DNA from: Bacteroidaceae bacterium
GTDB taxonomy: Bacteria; Bacteroidota; Bacteroidia; Bacteroidales; Bacteroidaceae
NCBI GenBank assembly: GCA_017470525.1
Contig: JAFUYM010000047.1
Location: 1 to 60,519, forward strand
Direction: 5' to 3'
Length of the DNA: 60,519 nt
The position numbers were made by a program, and so were the translations under genes. The notes under the pieces are model-generated. The model was not told where the DNA came from. It saw nothing but the letters and a program-made list of their open reading frames with translations, and ran no database searches. This document shows positions 40,418-50,705 of this stretch, one piece after another. Numbering within the stretch: the stretch's first letter is position 1; each line of letters starts with the position of its first letter.

Positions 40418-42109
40418 TTATTCCAATGGCAAATACCAGTTCTTCTTATCAGAAAGGAGAGAGAAGAGAGCGGCATCGTAGTTGGATGCCCCAGTGCCAC
40501 TTGCATTGCGAAGCGCCACCTTACCAGCAAGGAATGAAGGGTCTCCTCTATGCATGGAAAGGCGCATGAGGTCGTAGAAACGAAGTCCTTCACCAGCGGT
40601 TTCCAGTGCCATCTCGTCGCAGATTTTATTTTCCACATAGAGAATGCTGTCGGCAGCCGAGGGCAGAGCGGGAATCACATAGGTGGTGTCGGCATTTGCA
40701 TTGCCAGAACCACGGGAATGGATGCCTTGGGTCTGCTCTCTCAGGAAGGTGTACTCGCTGAAGGCAAGCAAATCGGATGCGGCAGAACGTTCCCCTGCTG
40801 AAATGTAACGGTCGATGTAGTCCTTGCAGAGTCCATATTTCAGCACAGCAAAAGCAGACTCTGGGTAACCAGCCCTGTTGAGAGCCTCAGCAAAACGCAG
40901 ATAGACATGCTGGAGGCGCAGAATGCTGACGTTGCTCGACGAATACTTCTGGCAGGTTTGGCGCAATGAAGATTGCGCGGTCGATGTGGATGCCTGATTT
41001 CTGAGCGTATAGATGCTCTGTTGGCGTAAATCGCCCCGCATTGCCTCGTTCTGGTAGGTCATCGTGTCAGCAGGTGCCACAGTGTCGGGCAACTGGCTGA
41101 CAGGGTCGTTATAGACCAGCACATACCGCTGACTGTGTGAGAGTTGGTCATAAGCAGCCGAGTGGGTGGCTTGATAGAAGTAATTGTTGTCGGCGGTGGA
41201 GTTGAACACGTCGGTCAATCTCGACATGATGCCGTCATACTCACTGGTCTCCATCGGAATGATGGTCAGGATTTCTGTCGAATTGTCTGAGAACTGTGAA
41301 GCATAAGCATCAGAGATTTCCTCAAAGTCATACTTTGTCCAGCCCACTTTTGCCGTTCCTGTAGGATGAGAAGCACCCTGCTTCGTCAAGTAATCGTGAT
41401 AGTAGGTGGCAGCCTCCCGATAGCGTCCAGCCCACAAGCAGAGGTCGCCCAGCAACACACGGACAGGATAGTAGAACCTGCGTGAATCGAGGGAGCCAAT
41501 GGAGCCGTATGCAGGGTATTCCGTATCGGCGTATGGAGCAAGGTCGGTAATGAAGTAGTTGGCAATCTGCTCCACATCATAATGAGGATAACGTGAAGGA
41601 TCGGCATCCTTCTCTGCCAGAATCGGCTCAGTAAAGAAAGGCACAGAACCGTAATTGATGGCAAGTTGGAGATAGGTCCATGCACGATAGACTTTCACCA
41701 CAGCATACTCCTTCTCAAACACCTTCACGCCTCGTTTGGTGAGGGCGGTGTCGGCATTGGCAAGGAAATAATTGCAGTTCTGCACGATGGCATAATAATC
41801 CCGTGCATTGTTATAAGGATTGTCTGTTCCCGCACTGAAATTGGCGATGTCCTGCAAGTCGAGTTTCGCCTGTTCAGTCAGAGCCGTGAGGTCGCCCCTG
41901 AGTTCACCCAAGAGGATGGTTCGGTCGGCTATCACCTGCATCTTGTTGACGATGCCCATCAGGGAATAGACCGTATCGTTCGGTGAGTTCAGTCGGTTAT
42001 CTTCCACAAAAGAAACCAAATCGCTGTCAGTTTCCGAGCAGGAAGTCAAGCCCCCCAGTCCCCAAAGAGGAAGGGCTACCGCGATGATGATTTTATAGAT
42101 TGTTTTCAT
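40418..42109 (-). CDS. SusD/RagB-family surface lipoprotein (pair B)
   Basis: A 563-residue protein with a lipoprotein signal ending LGGLTSC (Cys24). The TPR-helical SusD fold is suggested by YNNARDYYAIVQNCNYFLANADTAL, KVYRAWTYLQLAINYGSVPFFTEP, VRVLLGDLCLWAGRYREAATYYHDYL and the C-terminal DEMALETAGEGLRFYDLMRL. It would sit as a lid on the SusC barrel encoded just upstream (42159) and capture a ligand at the cell surface. It is the last gene of the operon. The signal-peptide DNA is nearly the same as in two other lipoproteins of this operon. Confidence 0.92.
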   Translation of the reverse strand: MKTIYKIIIAVALPLWGLGGLTSCSETDSDLVSFVEDNRLNSPNDTVYSLMGIVNKMQVIADRTILLGELRGDLTALTEQAKLDLQDIANFSAGTDNPYNNARDYYAIVQNCNYFLANADTALTKRGVKVFEKEYAVVKVYRAWTYLQLAINYGSVPFFTEPILAEKDADPSRYPHYDVEQIANYFITDLAPYADTEYPAYGSIGSLDSRRFYYPVRVLLGDLCLWAGRYREAATYYHDYLTKQGASHPTGTAKVGWTKYDFEEISDAYASQFSDNSTEILTIIPMETSEYDGIMSRLTDVFNSTADNNYFYQATHSAAYDQLSHSQRYVLVYNDPVSQLPDTVAPADTMTYQNEAMRGDLRQQSIYTLRNQASTSTAQSSLRQTCQKYSSSNVSILRLQHVYLRFAEALNRAGYPESAFAVLKYGLCKDYIDRYISAGERSAASDLLAFSEYTFLREQTQGIHSRGSGNANADTTYVIPALPSAADSILYVENKICDEMALETAGEGLRFYDLMRLSMHRGDPSFLAGKVALRNASGTGASNYDAALFSLLSDKKNWYLPLE

Positions 42110-42113
42110 TTTT

Positions 42114-42146
42114 CAATTATCAATTGTCAATTTTCAATTATCAATC
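42114..42146. repeat. CAATTATCAATTGTCAATT-type repeat between SusC-B and SusD-B
   Basis: The spacer between the two genes is almost entirely made of CAATT units separated by AT, GT or TT. It is one of several such spacers in this operon. Confidence 0.7.
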
Positions 42147-42158
42147 GTCTGTTGTCCA

Positions 42159-45100
42159 TTACAGATTTATCTTCGCTCCTATCGAAAAACTTCTTCCTGG
42201 TGCAAGGAGTCCACGGTCGATGCCCATACCGATGACGCTGTTGGATGCAGCAAATTCGGGGTCACTGCCCAGATACTTCGTCAAGGTGAAGAGGTTGTTG
42301 GCAGCCGCCCAAAAAGTAATGCCTTGCAAGTAGGTACTTCTCACAGGAATGCGGTAACTGAGCGTCACATTCTTCAGTTTCAGGTAAGAACCATCTTCTA
42401 TCCAGCGGTCAGAGAATCGGCTGTTGCCCTTCTCGTCGAGGAAAGATGCTCTTGGCACTTCCGTCATCTGTCCGTCGTGCGTCCATCGAGAAAGCAGATT
42501 CGTGGTCTGATTATAGAAGTAAGAACCTGATTCGAGGATGCTGCGCTGATAGTTGTAGAGGTCGCCGCCCACCGAATAACTGAACGCTGCCGAGAGCGAG
42601 AGATTCTTCCAAGAGAGTTTCGTGGAGAATGTGCCGTAAATGTCGGGGTTCGGATCGCCAATCACCTGCATGTCCTTCTGGTCAATGCAGTGGTCACCAT
42701 TCACATCCAAAAACTTCATGTCGCCCGCCTCAAAATACTGCTTCGCACCCGTTTCCGTCTGCTGATAAAGACCAGCAGCACTTGCCTCCTCTGCCGTTGA
42801 GAAGACACCATCGGTCTTGTAGCCATAGAAACTGCCTGCTGCACCACCCACACGGTTGATGACAGTGCCGCCATAGAGGTCGGTTGTCACCTCGCTCCTG
42901 TTACCAGGCAAACGCTTCACAGTGTTCTTATAGTGACCCATCGATGCAGCCACACTCCAAGACCAGTCTTTCGTTGCCAACAACTTCACGTCGGCACTTA
43001 CGTCAAATCCGTGATTCGTCATTCTGCCATCGTTCAGCCAGTTGGTTTCCAGACCAGTGATATAGGACAATGTGCCCATTGAGAGCAGGTTGTACGTATT
43101 GCCCCAGAAACTATTGAAGCCTACCCACAGGCGGTTGTCGAAGAAGGAACCTTGCACACCTAACGTGAATCTTGCAGTGGTTTCCCATTGCAGCCTCGTG
43201 TTGCCGATGTTACCCATCGTGATGCCAGACAAATTCTGCAGCATCTTCCCAGATGTGAAGTAGGTGCGTGAAGCGATGCTGTTCACATCGTCGTTGCCCA
43301 CCAAATCAAAACCACCATTCACTTTCAGTCCATTCACCCATCGGTTCGGGATGAACCAATCTTCGTTGGTCAACACCCATGCCGCTTCTACAGAAGGGAA
43401 GAAACCAAAAGCATAGTTGCCCATCTTCACCCCATCGGGGGCATCCACTCCAAACTTGCTCGAACCGTCCATCGAAAGTCCAGCCGTCAAGAAATAACGC
43501 TCTTTCCAATTGTAATCAGCACCCACATAGTAGGTCAAATCCACATCCACGTTATCCAATCCATCAGTCTGCTTATATTGCAATGAACTGGACATATTAG
43601 GAGTCTTGTCATTACCAGTATTGTAACCAATCTGTGTGTTCAGGCGATACGTGTCGCGCAGATAGCGGAACGAACCTTTTGCGGCCAAACTATGTGCGCC
43701 CCACTGACGATTGAAGAAGACGGAAAGGTCGTTCATGATGGTGATTTGACGCCCCGCCAATGCACTGGCGCAATTCTCCACCATGCCGATGCCATCCACC
43801 TGATAGGTAGGCACACCTGTCGTAGGCAAGTAGTAGTTCTCATCCGTGTTCACCAACTGGAAGGCAAAGTGATTCTGCAGCCTCCAATACTTGTTGATGT
43901 CCCACTTGGGTGTAACTGCCAACGAAATCATGCGGTTACCAAAATCATTCTTGTTCTTGCCTTCACCATTCTGAAGCACCGACAACGGGTTTGCCAACGA
44001 AGTGGTGTAGTCACTCCTCTGTGTCACTACGTCGGACAGATAATCATCCGCCTCAGCCAGATAGCCCGACAGCCTTCCGTTCGTGTCGTAAGCGTATGGC
44101 GAGAGGAACGGAGCCTTGATGAGCGACAAGAAAGCAGGGGCACTGATGATACCGTCCGTCACATTCTCCTTCACGCCATCATCTCTCATGTTTCGGGTCA
44201 CATCGGCATACGCAGCATCAAATCTCACGGTCAACCCTTTCGTCAATATCAGGTCTGAATTGAGTCTCAAATTGAATCTTGAAAACGAGAAGTCCTTCAG
44301 CGTTGCATCAGAACCCGCATATCCCACCGACAGGTTATAGTTTGCCACATCGTCACCGCCCTGCACATTGATGCTATACTGCTGGGTGAAGGCTTCTCTG
44401 TTGACCTGCTTGCTCCAGTCGGTCTGGTTGTGGTACATGTGGTAATAATAATAGTTGGGGTCGGTCTGCAAGAACTTAAACGCATTGCTCTTCGTACCCG
44501 TCGTACCAATCAATTCGCTGGCATACACCCTCATCTGCTCAGCATTCATCATGTCGGGCAGTGTTGGTTTCAGTTCGTAACTGCCACCGATGCTCACATC
44601 AATCTTGGTTGCCATCGACTTGTTACGCTTCGTCTCAATCAGCACCACACCATTCGCACCTTTGGCACCATAAATCGCCGTACCATTCTTCATCACAGAA
44701 ATTTTCTCGATGTCCTCCACCATGATGCCCGTAAGGATATTGTTGAAGAAACCATCGTGGAGAGAAGGAGAACCATACTGCATGTTCTGCACCACTCCAT
44801 CCACCACCACCAATGGTTGGGCATTGCTGTTGAGCGAATTGATGCCATTCATCAGCATACGCACACCCAGTGCTGGCTGTCCGCTACGTTGAGTGGCAAG
44901 CATATCGCCACCCAAGTTCTGTTGAATCTGATGGTCGATGGTGAGGTCGTTGTTATGATAAGATGCCAAAGTGGTCTTACCGCTCATGGCTGTCTTTTGG
45001 TCGGAATAGGTCTCCGTAAACTGGCTCGACCACATCTTCACCTCCTGCACTTCCCCACCTTTACCGATAGGTTGCTGCACCATCACGTAGCCGTCGCCAC

Positions 45101-45320
45101 GGAAAACGAGTGAAGTAACATAATTAGGCACTTGAATGGTGTATTCACCCTTCTCGTCCGTCATGGCAGCCTGAGAACTGTTGCCTGCCTTCACGGAGAT
45201 ACCCGCAACAGGGGACCCCGTCGCTGCATCCAGCACACGGCCCTTCAGTTCTCTCAAGTCTTGAGCATTGAGTTGCAAATGCAGTGCAATTGCCATTATC
45301 ATCCATAGAAAACGTTTCAT
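42159..45320 (-). CDS. SusC/RagA-family TonB-linked outer-membrane transporter (pair B)
   Basis: A 1053-residue protein with a signal peptide ending LQLNAQ. A carboxypeptidase-regulatory-like domain (ELKGRVLDAATGSPVAG) is followed by a plug with PLVVVDGVVQNM and IYGAKGANGVVLIETKR, both hallmarks of SusC, and a 22-strand-type barrel. A dockerin-like loop DVNGDHCIDQKDM lies in the C-terminal third. It imports a ligand in partnership with the SusD at 40418. Its ATG overlaps the preceding fasciclin stop by four bases. Compared with pair A the plug is divergent, so a different ligand is possible. Confidence 0.94.
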   Translation of the reverse strand: MKRFLWMIMAIALHLQLNAQDLRELKGRVLDAATGSPVAGISVKAGNSSQAAMTDEKGEYTIQVPNYVTSLVFRGDGYVMVQQPIGKGGEVQEVKMWSSQFTETYSDQKTAMSGKTTLASYHNNDLTIDHQIQQNLGGDMLATQRSGQPALGVRMLMNGINSLNSNAQPLVVVDGVVQNMQYGSPSLHDGFFNNILTGIMVEDIEKISVMKNGTAIYGAKGANGVVLIETKRNKSMATKIDVSIGGSYELKPTLPDMMNAEQMRVYASELIGTTGTKSNAFKFLQTDPNYYYYHMYHNQTDWSKQVNREAFTQQYSINVQGGDDVANYNLSVGYAGSDATLKDFSFSRFNLRLNSDLILTKGLTVRFDAAYADVTRNMRDDGVKENVTDGIISAPAFLSLIKAPFLSPYAYDTNGRLSGYLAEADDYLSDVVTQRSDYTTSLANPLSVLQNGEGKNKNDFGNRMISLAVTPKWDINKYWRLQNHFAFQLVNTDENYYLPTTGVPTYQVDGIGMVENCASALAGRQITIMNDLSVFFNRQWGAHSLAAKGSFRYLRDTYRLNTQIGYNTGNDKTPNMSSSLQYKQTDGLDNVDVDLTYYVGADYNWKERYFLTAGLSMDGSSKFGVDAPDGVKMGNYAFGFFPSVEAAWVLTNEDWFIPNRWVNGLKVNGGFDLVGNDDVNSIASRTYFTSGKMLQNLSGITMGNIGNTRLQWETTARFTLGVQGSFFDNRLWVGFNSFWGNTYNLLSMGTLSYITGLETNWLNDGRMTNHGFDVSADVKLLATKDWSWSVAASMGHYKNTVKRLPGNRSEVTTDLYGGTVINRVGGAAGSFYGYKTDGVFSTAEEASAAGLYQQTETGAKQYFEAGDMKFLDVNGDHCIDQKDMQVIGDPNPDIYGTFSTKLSWKNLSLSAAFSYSVGGDLYNYQRSILESGSYFYNQTTNLLSRWTHDGQMTEVPRASFLDEKGNSRFSDRWIEDGSYLKLKNVTLSYRIPVRSTYLQGITFWAAANNLFTLTKYLGSDPEFAASNSVIGMGIDRGLLAPGRSFSIGAKINL

Positions 45321-46963
45321 TTCCGACCCTCCTTTCTTACTTTTGCGTCTTCCGATTCCTCAGTGACGGGTTTCAACAAAATACAATCCAGAAACATCTC
45401 TCGCGAGTAGGATGTCTGTCTGCTGGTGATGCTGCACTGCAATTGCAGACTCACCGTGGCATCCTGCTGTCCGTAGTTGCAAGTGGGGAAGGTGAAACGT
45501 CCCACCTTCACAGTATCGACTTGTACACCATTGCTGGTCAACTCTGTTTTGAACTCCTCGGTTCTCTGTTCGCCCTGCTCATCCACATAACTGAGGGTGG
45601 CAATAAACTTGTTGGGCTTTTTATCACGGGATGTTGCCAGATACACCGTCTTCGGCAGAATTACCGCACAAATGTCATACGTTCCCGACAAGGTATTGTT
45701 TATCTCGTAGGTCACCGTCCAGTTGCTCGTGCTATTACGTGGTACGATATCCACATATCCGTTACCCGAAATCGTGTCACCCACCGCTGTACGGTAGTTG
45801 AGCGTACAATCCTTATAATTCGTGATGCTCGCCTCCCGTTCGCCTTGGGTCACAATAGGATGGAAAAAGAGGTTCTCTGGGGTGAAATACCAATTCTTCA
45901 TACGATAGATGTAACCATTGGAGCAGAGCAGCGAATCCTTGATGTTCGCAGCATCCATGAGCCCACCTGCCTCGTATGGCTTATAGAACACATGGTATGG
46001 CCACTCCGTAGGGGTGTATGAAGTCGTGAAGATACTGTCTTTCTCCGACCGCTGCATTTTGCGATTGAAGATGAGGTCTCTCGCCAACGACACACACGTC
46101 CAATACTCTGAGATGGAATCAGCCTTCTCCACTGCACCATAGTTGAAATACTGCTTTGCCTCTGGATAGATAGTGTTCCAAGTCGCTTTGTCAGGCACCA
46201 ACATGGCAAATGTGGAGTCTTCCGACATGATTTGGTCAAACACTCTGAAGAGAGCATTCTCTTTCACCATCACAGAGTCGGAATACACCTTTCGTCCATC
46301 AACCAGCCCTGCCTGGATGGAACGTTCCTCATCCAGTTCCTGCCTTTCAAAATGCGACATGAACGCACCGATGTGCTGGAACTCTTCCATGGAGGTCAAA
46401 CCTTCATAAATGTTATAGGTGTATTGGGCATCATCTTTCATCACATGCAGCAAACCATTCGTGGCAGGCAAATTGCGACTACCCTCCTGCACCGTTGCCT
46501 GATAGAGTGAATTTGCCCCTAACGGCAGGAATTTGTCGTTCAGCATCTTCACCGACTCATTCGTCTGTGCATTCATGTTATAAAGGTTATGTGCAATATG
46601 GTTCATCACAAAATGCTGCCCCACAGTCGAGTCGCCCTTTTCCGTCTGGCAAAGTTCGAGCAATGAATCTATATTGTATGTGCCATTCATCGGTGCCCAC
46701 ACCGTGAGTGTCTGGTCAGCATCCAGCAAATCGGCAAATGTCACCTTTGTCCGATGGTTGTTATTATACACGTGGGTTGCCTTGAGCAACGAATGAAAAT
46801 CACTCAATTGCGGGTTCTCCTCCACCAAACGAAGGAGTGAAACCGAACCATTCGTGCCTGCCACATCGTAGTGGTCGTCCCATTTGTCAGAACATCCCAC
46901 CAGCACCGCTAACGACATGGCACCCACAATGGTTTTATAACTATTGGATAACTTCATTTCCAT
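45317..46963 (-). CDS. fasciclin (FAS1) lipoprotein C
   Basis: A 548-residue lipoprotein; the signal ends VLVGC (Cys24). A first FAS1 domain at about 40-165 shows FADLLDADQTLTVWAPMNGTYN and GQHFVMNHIAHNLYNM (an H-x-x-x-x-N/H type FAS1 core). A second degenerate FAS1 domain follows at about 175-320 (FAMLVPDKATWNTIYPEAK). The last ~150 residues are beta-rich and may be a ligand-binding sandwich. FAS1 domains are usually adhesion modules. It is translationally coupled to SusC-B. The ATG two codons downstream is equally possible. The ligand is unknown. Confidence 0.85.
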   Translation of the reverse strand: MEMKLSNSYKTIVGAMSLAVLVGCSDKWDDHYDVAGTNGSVSLLRLVEENPQLSDFHSLLKATHVYNNNHRTKVTFADLLDADQTLTVWAPMNGTYNIDSLLELCQTEKGDSTVGQHFVMNHIAHNLYNMNAQTNESVKMLNDKFLPLGANSLYQATVQEGSRNLPATNGLLHVMKDDAQYTYNIYEGLTSMEEFQHIGAFMSHFERQELDEERSIQAGLVDGRKVYSDSVMVKENALFRVFDQIMSEDSTFAMLVPDKATWNTIYPEAKQYFNYGAVEKADSISEYWTCVSLARDLIFNRKMQRSEKDSIFTTSYTPTEWPYHVFYKPYEAGGLMDAANIKDSLLCSNGYIYRMKNWYFTPENLFFHPIVTQGEREASITNYKDCTLNYRTAVGDTISGNGYVDIVPRNSTSNWTVTYEINNTLSGTYDICAVILPKTVYLATSRDKKPNKFIATLSYVDEQGEQRTEEFKTELTSNGVQVDTVKVGRFTFPTCNYGQQDATVSLQLQCSITSRQTSYSREMFLDCILLKPVTEESEDAKVRKEGRK

Positions 46964-46967
46964 CTTT

Positions 46968-46994
46968 CAATTATGAATTATCAATTATGAATTA
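46968..46994. repeat. CAATTATGAATTATCAATTATGAATTA spacer repeat
   Basis: The 33-bp spacer between FAS1-B and FAS1-C is nearly all alternating CAATTAT and GAATTAT units. The same units recur at 50706 and 54051. Confidence 0.75.
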
Positions 46995-46996
46995 CC

Positions 46997-48979
46997 TTAA
47001 TGCGTGTCTTCAGCCGTAAGACCTGCATAGACACTCTTCGGACAGAACTCAAAGTAGTTAATCGGGAGTTCAGCCTCAGCATTCTCTATGACCAGTTTGA
47101 TGCGCAACCAGTACTCCTTGTTCGGGTCGAGTGCCTGTGTGGTGAGAATCTTGCGATATTTACCACTCATGGCACGAAGGTTATTGCTGCCACCCTGATT
47201 CCAAGAGTCCATGTCCTTCATGTAACCACGGTTGTGCATTGCCTTGTCAATGGCTCGGTTCTCTTCGTTGTCTTCCGTATCAGCCACCCAACCGATGCTG
47301 GGGTCTGCACCCCACACTCGGAAGTCTATTGGCAAGCCCATCGGCTGCATGTTGTCTTTTTCGCCAAAGTAGATTTGCACCACTCCACGGTCGGTGCCTG
47401 CACCGTAGGCGAAACGGATTTCGTAAGTGTTGGCTGGCACAGGCGGCAGTTTGAAGGACACATCGAACTGTCCTATCAAATCGACGGCATCAGAGTAAGT
47501 CGCCATCCACACACCGCGTTCGCGCAAGGCGAGGGTTGGTATCATGCCGTGAAAGTCCCAACCATCAACCTGCTTGAAGCCTGTGAGGTGTTGACCATTG
47601 GTGTTGCCACGTGCGCCTGCGTTGAGGAACTCGGTGGACATGGTGATGACATCCCAACGGATGCGGTCGTTGAAGACCACGTCACGGGTCTGTGTATTGT
47701 ATGTAAGCACTCCGTCAATATAATGATAGATGCCATTCAATGCCTGCTGGTTCAGGGTGTCAACGTGCAGCCCAGCCTCCGCCAATTCCTGGTCGTGAAG
47801 GTTCTTCATCTCAGTCGGTGTATAGACTTTTATACCACGCACACTATAGCGGCTTGCTACACCTTTTCGATTGATAAAGAGACCTTCAGAGGGAGAAGAC
47901 ATCTTCATGATGGTGCCTGGCATCAGGGTCGTGTACCAGTCAGTGCAGTCAATGAGGTTAGGCATGGCACAAGTCGTCTTGTAGTCAATGCCGCTCTCCG
48001 AAATCGTGAAGTCGTTAATCGCACCGTAATATGGCAGCAAGTGATAAGCGACAAAACGATTGAGTGGATTCTTGCGGTGAGTCCAGTCATTGTCATACAG
48101 ACCCGCATCATTCGGATAGACCTCATCATATATCTGCTTGGCAAATTCTTTCAAATCGTCCAAATTGTATATACCCGCATCGGCAAACACCTTGTTCGTC
48201 TCGACCAAAGCCGTGAAACGCTTCATGCGTGTAGCAGGATAATACATTCGGTACTCCGCTCCTGTGCGGTGGAAAGAAATACCTCGATTGATGGAGTCGA
48301 TGCCTACGGAATAATCATTGTCCATATAAGCATAGAGGCTGTCGCTCAATCCCGTCAGGGTGAGTGCCGAGGTGAAGAGCGAAATGTTCTTGTCTTCCAG
48401 AAGTTTTTCAGGAAGGTAGGAACTGGAGGGCTGAATCACTCGGTCGAGGGTGTGAACCACGCCATTCTCCACAGAGTCGTCGCGCACTACCAATCGGGAT
48501 GCCATGTTCACATAATACATGACATTGCCGTTCACAGCATTGCTGTCACACGAGAAGGTGAGGAAACGCTCGTTCATATTAGCCGTAGGAATATTGCCGT
48601 CGCTCAAGTCGGTCGTGAAATAGGTCTCGGCGATGATGTGGTTCCACGAGAGGGTATCACATTCTTCCTTGGAAAGTTGTTCAACGCTGCTGTAGCCATG
48701 TTCGCTCAGATAGGAATCAATCGCCTCGTTCGTAGGAGCCAGACAGGTGTAAGTGCCATAAGTCGCCATCATGCCGTACAAGCCTGAGCGATGCAGAATC
48801 TCCGTGAACTCGCTGTAGAGTTCAGGACGATTGTCCAGATAGTCGCTGACCATCTCGCCCGTAAAGGTATAGTAGTTGTTGCCATCGGGTTCGTCAGAAC
48901 AGGAAGTCAAGCCTCCCAGCACCCAAAGAGGAAGGGCGAACGCAACAACTGCCCGATATATGTATTTTCTCATCTTCAT
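46997..48979 (-). CDS. fasciclin (FAS1) lipoprotein B
   Basis: A 660-residue lipoprotein with signal ending LGGLTSC (Cys27). The first FAS1 domain, about 40-175, includes GTYTCLAPTNEAIDSYLSEHG and NGVVHTLDRVIQPS, which fit the H1/H2 motifs. A second FAS1-like region covers about 180-400. From about 470 to the end there is a beta-sandwich-like module (LPPVPANTYEIRFAYGAGTDRGVVQIYFG). It is 6 bp downstream of the SusD-A stop, so these two are certainly cotranscribed. It may be a surface-exposed accessory binding protein. No catalytic motif was recognised. Confidence 0.85.
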   Translation of the reverse strand: MKMRKYIYRAVVAFALPLWVLGGLTSCSDEPDGNNYYTFTGEMVSDYLDNRPELYSEFTEILHRSGLYGMMATYGTYTCLAPTNEAIDSYLSEHGYSSVEQLSKEECDTLSWNHIIAETYFTTDLSDGNIPTANMNERFLTFSCDSNAVNGNVMYYVNMASRLVVRDDSVENGVVHTLDRVIQPSSSYLPEKLLEDKNISLFTSALTLTGLSDSLYAYMDNDYSVGIDSINRGISFHRTGAEYRMYYPATRMKRFTALVETNKVFADAGIYNLDDLKEFAKQIYDEVYPNDAGLYDNDWTHRKNPLNRFVAYHLLPYYGAINDFTISESGIDYKTTCAMPNLIDCTDWYTTLMPGTIMKMSSPSEGLFINRKGVASRYSVRGIKVYTPTEMKNLHDQELAEAGLHVDTLNQQALNGIYHYIDGVLTYNTQTRDVVFNDRIRWDVITMSTEFLNAGARGNTNGQHLTGFKQVDGWDFHGMIPTLALRERGVWMATYSDAVDLIGQFDVSFKLPPVPANTYEIRFAYGAGTDRGVVQIYFGEKDNMQPMGLPIDFRVWGADPSIGWVADTEDNEENRAIDKAMHNRGYMKDMDSWNQGGSNNLRAMSGKYRKILTTQALDPNKEYWLRIKLVIENAEAELPINYFEFCPKSVYAGLTAEDTH

Positions 48980-48985
48980 AGTCTT

Positions 48986-50701
48986 TTATCTGTTTTGTTC
49001 GGTATTATCTGTCACGTAGGCAGGATTCTGCTGAAGTTCAGGATTCTGCTTGAGTTCTTCGCGGTTATAGGGCCAGTAAAGCACATCCTGTGTAGAGAGT
49101 TTTATGCGGATGGCGCTCGTGTTCTCCTGGAACTTTGGCAGCACATGTTCAATCAGGCGGTCATTGTTGCCATCACGACGAGAGAGGCGCACAAGGTCGA
49201 ACCATCGTTTTCCCTCAAACATGAGTTCGCGCTGACGCTCATCCATCACAAGGTCTTCCATCGTGGTGCGTGAAGTGGCATAATCGTCAAATTGAAGCAG
49301 GTCTGACACAGCAGTGCGCTTGTTGTTGGCACGTTTCCAAACGGCACTGACACATTCAAAGGCATTGCGGTAATGTTGTGTCTGCTCGTCGGTCAGCGCA
49401 GCCCCTTCTGCCACATCGCCAGCCAATTCCACTTCGGCTTCAGCGCGCATCAGCATCACGTCGGTCAGGCGGTAAATAATCCAGTTTGCGTAGGCAGAAG
49501 AACGGACATTTCCTGTCACCGTAGGCGTTGAGCCAGTTGTGGAGGTGGTGCGGAAAGACACTGACTGATTGACATACTTGGAAATATAGACTTTGTTGTT
49601 TTGGTCAAGCATATTCTCCAAGAAACGGCAATCGGTCTTGCGGAAATATTTGTTCTGACCTGCATAGGCTTCGCTGTTCAAGTAGGTAGGTGCACCGATT
49701 TGTCCGGTCTTGTTGCTGCTGGAACCGTAGAAACTGGACACTGTGCTGTTGGTCACGCTCTGGTTGTTGAGGAAGTTCAGTTCGAAGATGGACTCGAAAC
49801 TGTTGCCTGTACCGAAGATTTCGGTGTAAGCATTTCCTGCAAAGTTGCTGCCCGACACTGTCTCAGAAATAAGAGGGTATCTGCCTTCGTAAAGTTCAAC
49901 GGTCAGTGTCGTAGGATTCTTAGCGTAAGCGTCCTCATATTCCTTGATTTTCTGATTGATGACAAGGTCGCAATAATCAATGCACTGCTGCCAATCGCCT
50001 TTCCACAAATAGAGGTCGGCAAGCAACGAATAGCAAGCCCAGCGAGTGATGCGACAAGTGTTTTCCACACTCTCCTCACCATAACTGCGCACTGCATCGT
50101 TCTTGATCGACTCCACATCGGTAATGAGGCTGTCAAGCACCTGAGCAAAAGGCATGGCTGCCTGCTGGTAGTTTTGAGTGTCGTCCTTGGAAGGTTGGGT
50201 GATGTAAGGCACATCACGGAAAGCACGAATCAGGTAGAAGTAACACAAAGCACGAAGGGTTTTTGCTTCGGCAAGGGTTGCTTTCAGTTCCGAATCCGTG
50301 AAGTTCGGGTCGATGGCATTCACCCCAGGTGCATAGTACAAGACAGTGTTGCATTGGTTAATGACCTGATAGAAGCACTGCCAATCAGTGTAGGTATTGG
50401 TTTCGAGAATGTTCTCCTTGAGCACCTGTTGCAGGGCATATCCAGTACCCGAACCATTGGTCATGTTGTCGGAACGCAACTCGCCCCACACCACCATGCG
50501 GTTGATGCATTGGCTGTTTTCCAACTGGGCATAGCAAGAGTTGAGCACACTGGTCACGTCTGCCTCCTCGGTCCAGTAATTCTCCAGCACAATCTCATTC
50601 TGAGGTTCAATGCTGAGGAAGTCACTGCACGAAGAGATTCCCAGCCCCCAAAGGGGAAGGGCTAACGCGGTGATGATTTGATATATCTTTTTCATTTTCA
50701 T
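48986..50701 (-). CDS. SusD/RagB-family surface lipoprotein (pair A)
   Basis: A 571-residue lipoprotein; signal MKMKKIYQIITALALPLWGLG then ISSC (Cys25). SusD signatures include FLSIEPQNEIVLENYWTEEADVTSVLN at the N-terminus, AEAKTLRALCYFYLIRAFRDVPYIT, ACYSLLADLYLWKGDWQQCIDYCD and ERQRELMFEGKRWFDLVRLSR near the C-terminus. The sequence is complete. It partners SusC-A at 50751. The ligand is not predictable from the sequence. Confidence 0.94.
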   Translation of the reverse strand: MKMKKIYQIITALALPLWGLGISSCSDFLSIEPQNEIVLENYWTEEADVTSVLNSCYAQLENSQCINRMVVWGELRSDNMTNGSGTGYALQQVLKENILETNTYTDWQCFYQVINQCNTVLYYAPGVNAIDPNFTDSELKATLAEAKTLRALCYFYLIRAFRDVPYITQPSKDDTQNYQQAAMPFAQVLDSLITDVESIKNDAVRSYGEESVENTCRITRWACYSLLADLYLWKGDWQQCIDYCDLVINQKIKEYEDAYAKNPTTLTVELYEGRYPLISETVSGSNFAGNAYTEIFGTGNSFESIFELNFLNNQSVTNSTVSSFYGSSSNKTGQIGAPTYLNSEAYAGQNKYFRKTDCRFLENMLDQNNKVYISKYVNQSVSFRTTSTTGSTPTVTGNVRSSAYANWIIYRLTDVMLMRAEAEVELAGDVAEGAALTDEQTQHYRNAFECVSAVWKRANNKRTAVSDLLQFDDYATSRTTMEDLVMDERQRELMFEGKRWFDLVRLSRRDGNNDRLIEHVLPKFQENTSAIRIKLSTQDVLYWPYNREELKQNPELQQNPAYVTDNTEQNR

Positions 50702-50705
50702 CTTT

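Noticed and set aside
47000-48787. 595-codon open frame on the plus strand opposite FAS1-B
   Set aside because: A shadow of the fasciclin gene; its predicted protein is dominated by V, H and R from reverse-complemented codons and lacks domain features.
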